DNA from: Condylostoma magnum
Lineage: Eukaryota; Ciliophora; Heterotrichea; Heterotrichida; Condylostomatidae
Assembly (NCBI GenBank): GCA_920105805.1
Contig: CAKKTI010000353.1
Span: forward strand, 1-23,131
Direction: 5' to 3'
Length of the DNA: 23,131 bases
The position numbers were made by a program, and so were the translations under genes. The notes under the pieces are model-generated. The model was not told the origin of the DNA and searched no databases. It saw nothing but the letters and a program-made list of their open reading frames with translations. Within the stretch, counting starts at the first letter, position 1; each line of letters begins with the position of its first letter. Below are positions 19,673 through 23,131 of this stretch, piece after piece.

Positions 19673-20650
19673 ATGGAGGTTTAAATAAATTTAGTAGTGA
19701 AACTCCTGTACAAAAATCAAATGCGTAAGCTTGTTTCCCTACCCTAATCGATTTAAGAACTTCAGTAAAAGATTTTACTGCTATTCGGTCTAAACCAGCC
19801 AGCAATAAAATATACTGATGAGGAGGGCGATCTAATAACAATTTAATCAGACGAGGAACTATAAGATGCCATTTAAACAGCTAATGCTTCCAAATGGCTC
19901 AGCTTAAAACTCTAGATCGACCTTGAAGATATTAAGCCCTAAACTCAGCCTAGTAAGGTGAAATAAATAAACTAGCATAAAAAGTTTTAAAATTAGTTAC
20001 TTAACTAATTCGTAGTGAATCAGATCATAAGACGCGAAGTTAATCAACACTACAGTTTCACACCTTGTACTCAGCCTACCTGGAAAGGAATTTCATGCCA
20101 AAAATGCTTGGTAAAACCTATCGTAGGTTTTTGTTTTAAGTGTATATAATGCTAGGACTACTATTACTGCTAAATTTGTGAAAACAGCAATGACCACGAG
20201 CATCCCTTCCTAAAGCTAAAAAATCCTAAAATTCTATATAGAATTCCTGATTTAAATTTCAACAAGCGTACAATATGTAAAATAATTAGAGGTGTAAGGC
20301 AATTTTGCCGAGCTAAGTGGTAAATGAAGTTCATAAACCATGAGAATCTGTAGGATGGTTTCTCAGTAAATCCTGGAGAAGAAGTTGTTAAAATATGGAA
20401 AGTTCAAAATGTGGGGAATATTTCATGGCCATCCGGTACTATTCTTACTTATATCAAGGGGGACTTGAAAGGAGAATCGGTATCAGTTCCTGCTATTAGT
20501 CCCGGAGACTAGATAAGTCTGCATGCTTGTATAAGTATTCCATTAAAAGAGGGGAAATACGAAGGAGTATGAAGACTTGAGAGTCCGACTGGCCGTAAGT
20601 TTGGAGATAAGCTGCATATACAAATCAAAGCACAGAAGTTAGAAAAGTAA
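19673..20650 (+). CDS. NBR1: NBR1-like selective autophagy receptor (PB1-ZZ-FW)
   Basis: 325 residues with the NBR1 domain order. The PB1 domain (about 1-84) starts MEVQINLVVKLLYKNQMRKL and carries the acidic OPCA motif YTDEEGDLITIQSDEELQDA. The ZZ zinc finger (about 137-185) shows SCQKCLVKPIVGFCFKCIQC then YYYCQICENSNDHEHPF. The NBR1/FW Ig-like domain (about 219-322) shows NPGEEVVKIWKVQNVGNISW, PSGTILTYIKGD, then KEGKYEGVWRLESPTGRKFG. The conserved Trp in GVWRL is TGA. The protein ends QIKAQKLEK at TAA 20648. It stops right after the FW domain, so it lacks the C-terminal UBA domains of animal and plant NBR1; no Atg8-binding motif was confidently seen. NBR1 proteins deliver cargo to autophagosomes; shorter forms in other eukaryotes act in vacuolar targeting of hydrolases. 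Confidence 0.92.
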
Positions 20651-20652
20651 TT

Positions 20653-21312
20653 TTAGTCAAATTTATCAAACTCTGGGAGATTAAATGAGTTTAAATCTGT
20701 ACTGCTTTATATCTTTTTGTCTTCTGAGGTAAGCTTTAGAACTGTTACTTAGTGGATGTTGTACAGGCACTTTATGTCTTTTTCACTTAAATTTTCTGTA
20801 TTGAATTCGTCCATTATGCTTTTCAGTTCTTTCTAAGTGACTAGACTATCTTATATCTCATTCTCAATTTCCAGTGTTTTACTCTAAAATTCTAGTACAT
20901 CTTCATGCTCTCTCATTTGTTTTATGAAATCAGAAGGTTCATTGTCCTCTAAATCGCTTAAATTATAACATTCCTTTAATATAACATCAAAGGTTATATT
21001 AAGATCAGTTGCCTCATTGTCTAACAACTCTCTACATTTCAGAATAGGCCAATTTCTATCATCAGCTGACATTTTAGCAACAGTTTGTCTAGCTCTAGTT
21101 ATCGAGTATTAACGGTATGTTTTGATAATGTGGTAATATTCTTCAACTTTTCTTAGCAATGCGAACATATACACACTTCCGGCTACTTTTTACTAAGATA
21201 GGAAAATGTAGTAGATTACCTTTATATAATCAATTATTTTATCCATTAAATCATTGTTGGATTAAGCTAGTATTTCTAAATTATCTATGGGTAATGACTT
21301 ATAACACCCCAT
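20653..21312 (-). CDS. Unknown acidic protein (about 219 aa)
   Basis: No family recognised. It runs from ATG 21312 (MGCYKSLPIDNLEILAQSNN) through LLRKVEEYYHIIKTYRQYS and MSADDRNWPILKCRELLDN to an acidic helical C-terminus (YNLSDLEDNEPSDFIKQMRE; NTENLSEKDIKCLYN), ending NLPEFDKFD before TAA at 20655-20653. Other in-frame Met (21246, 21177, 21072) could be the real start. A 27-nt GT-AG segment near 21202-21228 encodes the odd hydrophobic insert VIYYIFLSQ and may be an intron; its removal keeps the frame. The stop is 2 nt from the NBR1 stop. The proposed ATG is 12 nt from the TAF12-like ATG on the other strand. Confidence 0.6.
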
Positions 21313-21324
21313 TTAGTTAATAAA

Positions 21325-21657
21325 ATGGTTGAGAAGCTTGGAATTTCTAACAAGAATTTGACTCAGTTTTTAGGGAATATTGAACTAGATGATGAAGCTG
21401 TCAAGATCTTTTAAAGAGTAGGTGATAATTTCTTGGAATAGATTATAAAAATTGCCGGAGATATTGCATCCACTAAGGAAAGTCATATTTTAGAGCCTGA
21501 AGATATAAGATTAGCACTTAAGTGGTATATGGGCATTAAATTAAGAGATACTCAGAGTAATGATGTTAAATAAATACCTAGACCTACTAATGCTAGACAA
21601 AGGAGAGAGGGACAAGCTAGAAAAGTTTATAATACTAGAAATAATAGATGATTATAG
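21325..21657 (+). CDS. TAF12: TAF12-like histone-fold protein
   Basis: 110 residues. TAF12 pairs with TAF4 through a histone fold in the transcription factor TFIID, and is also in SAGA. The sequence follows the TAF12 pattern: an N-terminal helix ISNKNLTQFLGNIELDDEAV, the long second helix VGDNFLEQIIKIAGDIASTK, then ESHILEPEDIRLALKWYMGI, corresponding to the family's STLEVKDVQLHLERxWN segment. It ends in a short basic tail (NARQRREGQARKVYNTRNNR). Gln TAA/TAG codons occur at three places. After the basic tail come TGA 21649, TTA and TAG 21655; the TAG was taken as the stop, making TGA a Trp, but the TGA could also end the protein. Another histone-fold family member (for example an NF-Y-like subunit) is less likely. 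Confidence 0.75.
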
Positions 21658-21690
21658 TTTTATGAGTTTATTTGTTGTTACTAGTTAATT

Positions 21691-22002
21691 ATGGATGAAA
21701 AATCCTCAGTAGTAAATTAAGATACTTAGATCAATCAATATAAATGGCAGATTAATATCAAGGCGGACAAAACATCTAGTTTAAATGATTTTACTTAATA
21801 TTTAGTGTATTTAAGCAAGGGTAGTATAGTAGACATCTTATATAAGTTATAATTAAACAATTTACTAAGTTCTATTTCCAATTAATATGTTTTAACAATA
21901 ATCATTAATTTTTCTGTTCTATTTCTATTTCAATTTTTGAGCGTTTGGTGGCGTGAAAGTTTACACTATAGCTCAAATAATCATATTGATCTGATTTTAT
22001 AA
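21691..22002 (+). CDS. Small membrane protein, unknown
   Basis: 103 residues from ATG 21691 (MDEKSSVVNQDTQINQYKWQ). A soluble N-terminus with IKADKTSSLNDFTQYLVYLS leads to one clear membrane segment (VLTIIINFSVLFLFQFLSVW), followed by WRESLHYSSNNHIDLIL and TAA 22000. The same frame could continue to TAG/TAA/TGA at 22195-22203 and would add a second hydrophobic segment, but the opposite strand there gives a better protein (the MGSC protein). It starts 33 nt after the TAF12-like stop. No family recognised. Confidence 0.45.
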
Positions 22003-22083
22003 ATATCAATTATTGACTATTGCAATCATGAAGAATTAGACTGCGCGAAGATCGTATGACCAATTAAAGTAAAATTATAGTAA

Positions 22084-22350
22084 TTAAAATAGTTTAACTT
22101 GATTATTACAACGCTCTTGCCTATTCATAGGCGTTTGGTCATCTGTCCATTAACTGTAATTATGTTTATTGCTTTTTGCCCCCATTCTTCTATTTAGTAA
22201 TGAATTTTACTCTAGCGAAAGATAAGGAACGCATTTTATTCTCTCTTTCTCAATATAGACATCTCTCATCCGCTTATCTGTTAAAAATATCTCTATTGCC
22301 TCATTCATAGCTGAGACTCTTTTCTTTTGCTTTTAAACACAGGAACCCAT
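22084..22350 (-). CDS. Small MGSC-start protein, possibly lipid-anchored
   Basis: 88 residues from ATG 22350: MGSCVQKQKKRVSAMNEAIE, then IFLTDKRMRDVYIEKERIKC, LLNRRMGAKSNKHN, and an end MNRQERCNNQVKLF before TAA at 22086-22084. Gly-2 and Cys-4 followed by a basic stretch is the usual context for N-myristoylation and palmitoylation, so attachment to a membrane is a reasonable guess. No domain is recognised. It lies opposite the possible extension of the small membrane protein gene, and the minus-strand reading is the more protein-like of the two. Confidence 0.5.
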
Positions 22351-22352
22351 TT

Positions 22353-22538
22353 TTATAAATATTGATAGCCATTAATACTGTTAATGTATACTAAAATACG
22401 CAGTCCAACTCTTTTCAATATTTTAATGTTTAATTAGATATACATGAATATTGCACACGCTTATTTTGAATATTAAAGAAATATAATCTCAGATTCCATT
22501 TTAAAGTTGAGCTTTTCATTATCCAATATAAAAGTCAT
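22353..22538 (-). CDS. Very short possible gene (61 aa)
   Basis: Frame from ATG 22538 reads MTFILDNEKLNFKMESEIIF, then KQACAIFMYIQLNIKILKRV, ending NSINGYQYL before TAA at 22355-22353, 2 nt upstream of the MGSC start. It is hydrophobic and AT-driven, so it may simply be spacer that looks coding, or 5' leader of the MGSC gene. The remaining spacer 22539-22640 shows nothing recognisable. Confidence 0.22.
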
Positions 22539-22640
22539 ATTTTTTAGCTGAAATGTAATATTAATGGCACTAAGGATAAGGAGTCACAAATATTACATAT
22601 TCTAATTCTAAAACGCAAATAAGTGAGAAATAATAAAAAT

Positions 22641-23131
22641 ATGGAACGCCACCCTAATTATATTCCAAAAAGACCTATTTCTAATGCATATAACTTAAAC
22701 TAAAATAGCTATGTCAATAGCTCTAATGACTATGCCTATAATTCTAATATTAACGATTAAAAATCCAGCTAATTCGACATATCTCATTTAAAAGAAGATT
22801 CTGTATTATATCAGTAAGCTTTAAAAGAAGTTGAAAGGTTAGAATTTGAGTTGAATACACCTTAGTAAGCAGAAATAGAATTTACAGTTAGATTTAATTC
22901 AGTATTTGGAGATTAAGTGTATGTAATAGGAAATTAACCGTAGATAGGAAATTGGAAGGTATAAGATGCTTTGGAAATGAAATGATCTCCTGGAAATATC
23001 TGGACAGCTAAGGCCTTGCTAGATTAGGGATTATAGCTTATTGAGTACAAGTTTTTCTATATTAGAGCCGAGTAAATAATTTGGGAAACAGGGTAAAATA
23101 GAGTTATAAATAGTAATGAATCTACTAAAGT
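22641..23131 (+). CDS. CBM20 starch-binding domain protein (3' cut by window)
   Basis: From ATG 22641 (MERHPNYIPKRPISNAYNLN), an Asn/Tyr/Ser-rich leader of about 50 residues is followed by a short acidic helix (ALKEVERLEFELNTPQQAEI). A CBM20-type beta-sandwich comes next: EFTVRFNSVFGDQVYVIGNQ, PQIGNWKVQDALEMKWSPGN, IWTAKALLDQGLQLIEYKFF and IIWETGQNRVINSNEST. The IGN-x-x-x-IGNW-x-x-x-A-L pattern and the later Y-K-F/W-E residues are the family's glycan-binding framework. TGA encodes one Trp (KWSPG). There is no signal peptide, so a cytosolic role in glycogen or starch-like storage, or as a glucan phosphatase or transferase front end, is possible. The catalytic part, if any, lies beyond the window. 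Confidence 0.85.

Noticed and set aside
22003-22203. Extension of the small membrane protein to the TAG-TAA-TGA run at 22195
   Set aside because: The minus-strand MGSC protein over the same interval is the more protein-like, though the triple stop run keeps this alternative open.
1-23131. Karyorelict code (TGA as the only stop) or Blastocrithidia code (TAR = Glu)
   Set aside because: CCT7 and its convergent neighbour would overlap by hundreds of bases if TAR never stopped, and TAR aligns with conserved Gln in CCT7. Strand switching every one to three genes also argues against a kinetoplastid.
1-23131. tRNA, rRNA, transposon, viral, CRISPR and telomere signals
   Set aside because: No T-loop/anticodon-arm pattern, transposase or polymerase motifs, terminal repeats, spaced repeats or telomere repeats were recognised by eye; a covariance-model scan was not possible.

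Overview
The window reads as a piece of a gene-dense, AT-rich ciliate macronuclear chromosome that uses a genetic code in which all three standard stop codons can be sense. In recognisable proteins TAA and TAG fall where glutamine is expected (for example S-Q-D-D-E-V-G-D-G in CCT7), and TGA falls where tryptophan is invariant (the GVWRL motif of the NBR1 domain and RWDEWID of a chromo-barrel domain). TAA or TAG also end most genes. This matches the context-dependent code known from the heterotrich Condylostoma (NCBI table 28). A 16-nt intron, the size typical of heterotrichs, points the same way. Because every frame is formally open, genes were called from protein-family motifs, composition and start/stop context, not from long ORFs.

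Layout. (1) 1-2.3 kb, plus: bacterial/organellar-type histidyl-tRNA synthetase (5' cut), then a sphingosine/diacylglycerol-type lipid kinase. (2) 2.4-4.6 kb, minus: a possible mitochondrial protein of unknown function and a SAS-6-like centriole gene broken by about five frame changes. (3) 4.8-6.7 kb: a small secreted cysteine-rich protein, a short uncertain gene, an EF-hand protein and an antisense basic protein. (4) 6.7-11.2 kb, plus: a long coiled-coil protein and a tubulin tyrosine ligase-like enzyme. (5) 11.2-13.9 kb, minus: a basic small protein (tentative), a ubiquitin-like plus chromo-barrel protein and an EF-hand/coiled-coil protein. (6) 13.9-16.4 kb, plus: a CXC (Tesmin/LIN54-type) DNA-binding protein with a 16-nt intron, then chaperonin CCT7. 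(7) 16.4-19.3 kb, minus: a 974-residue scaffold-like protein with SEGEI motifs. (8) 19.7-23.1 kb: an NBR1-like autophagy receptor, an unknown protein, a TAF12-like histone-fold protein, a small membrane protein, a small MGSC protein, and the start of a CBM20 starch-binding protein cut by the window end.

The genes are ordinary housekeeping, cytoskeletal and ciliary genes packed with almost no spacers. Same-strand neighbours are usually 20-90 nt apart, several convergent stops lie 0-8 nt apart, and some divergent starts lie 12-42 nt apart. No operon, virus, transposon, CRISPR or RNA gene was recognised. The most notable system is the code itself: in 10 of 11 genes examined the last 22 or more codons before the real stop contain no TAA or TAG, as expected if stops are recognised by closeness to the mRNA 3' end.
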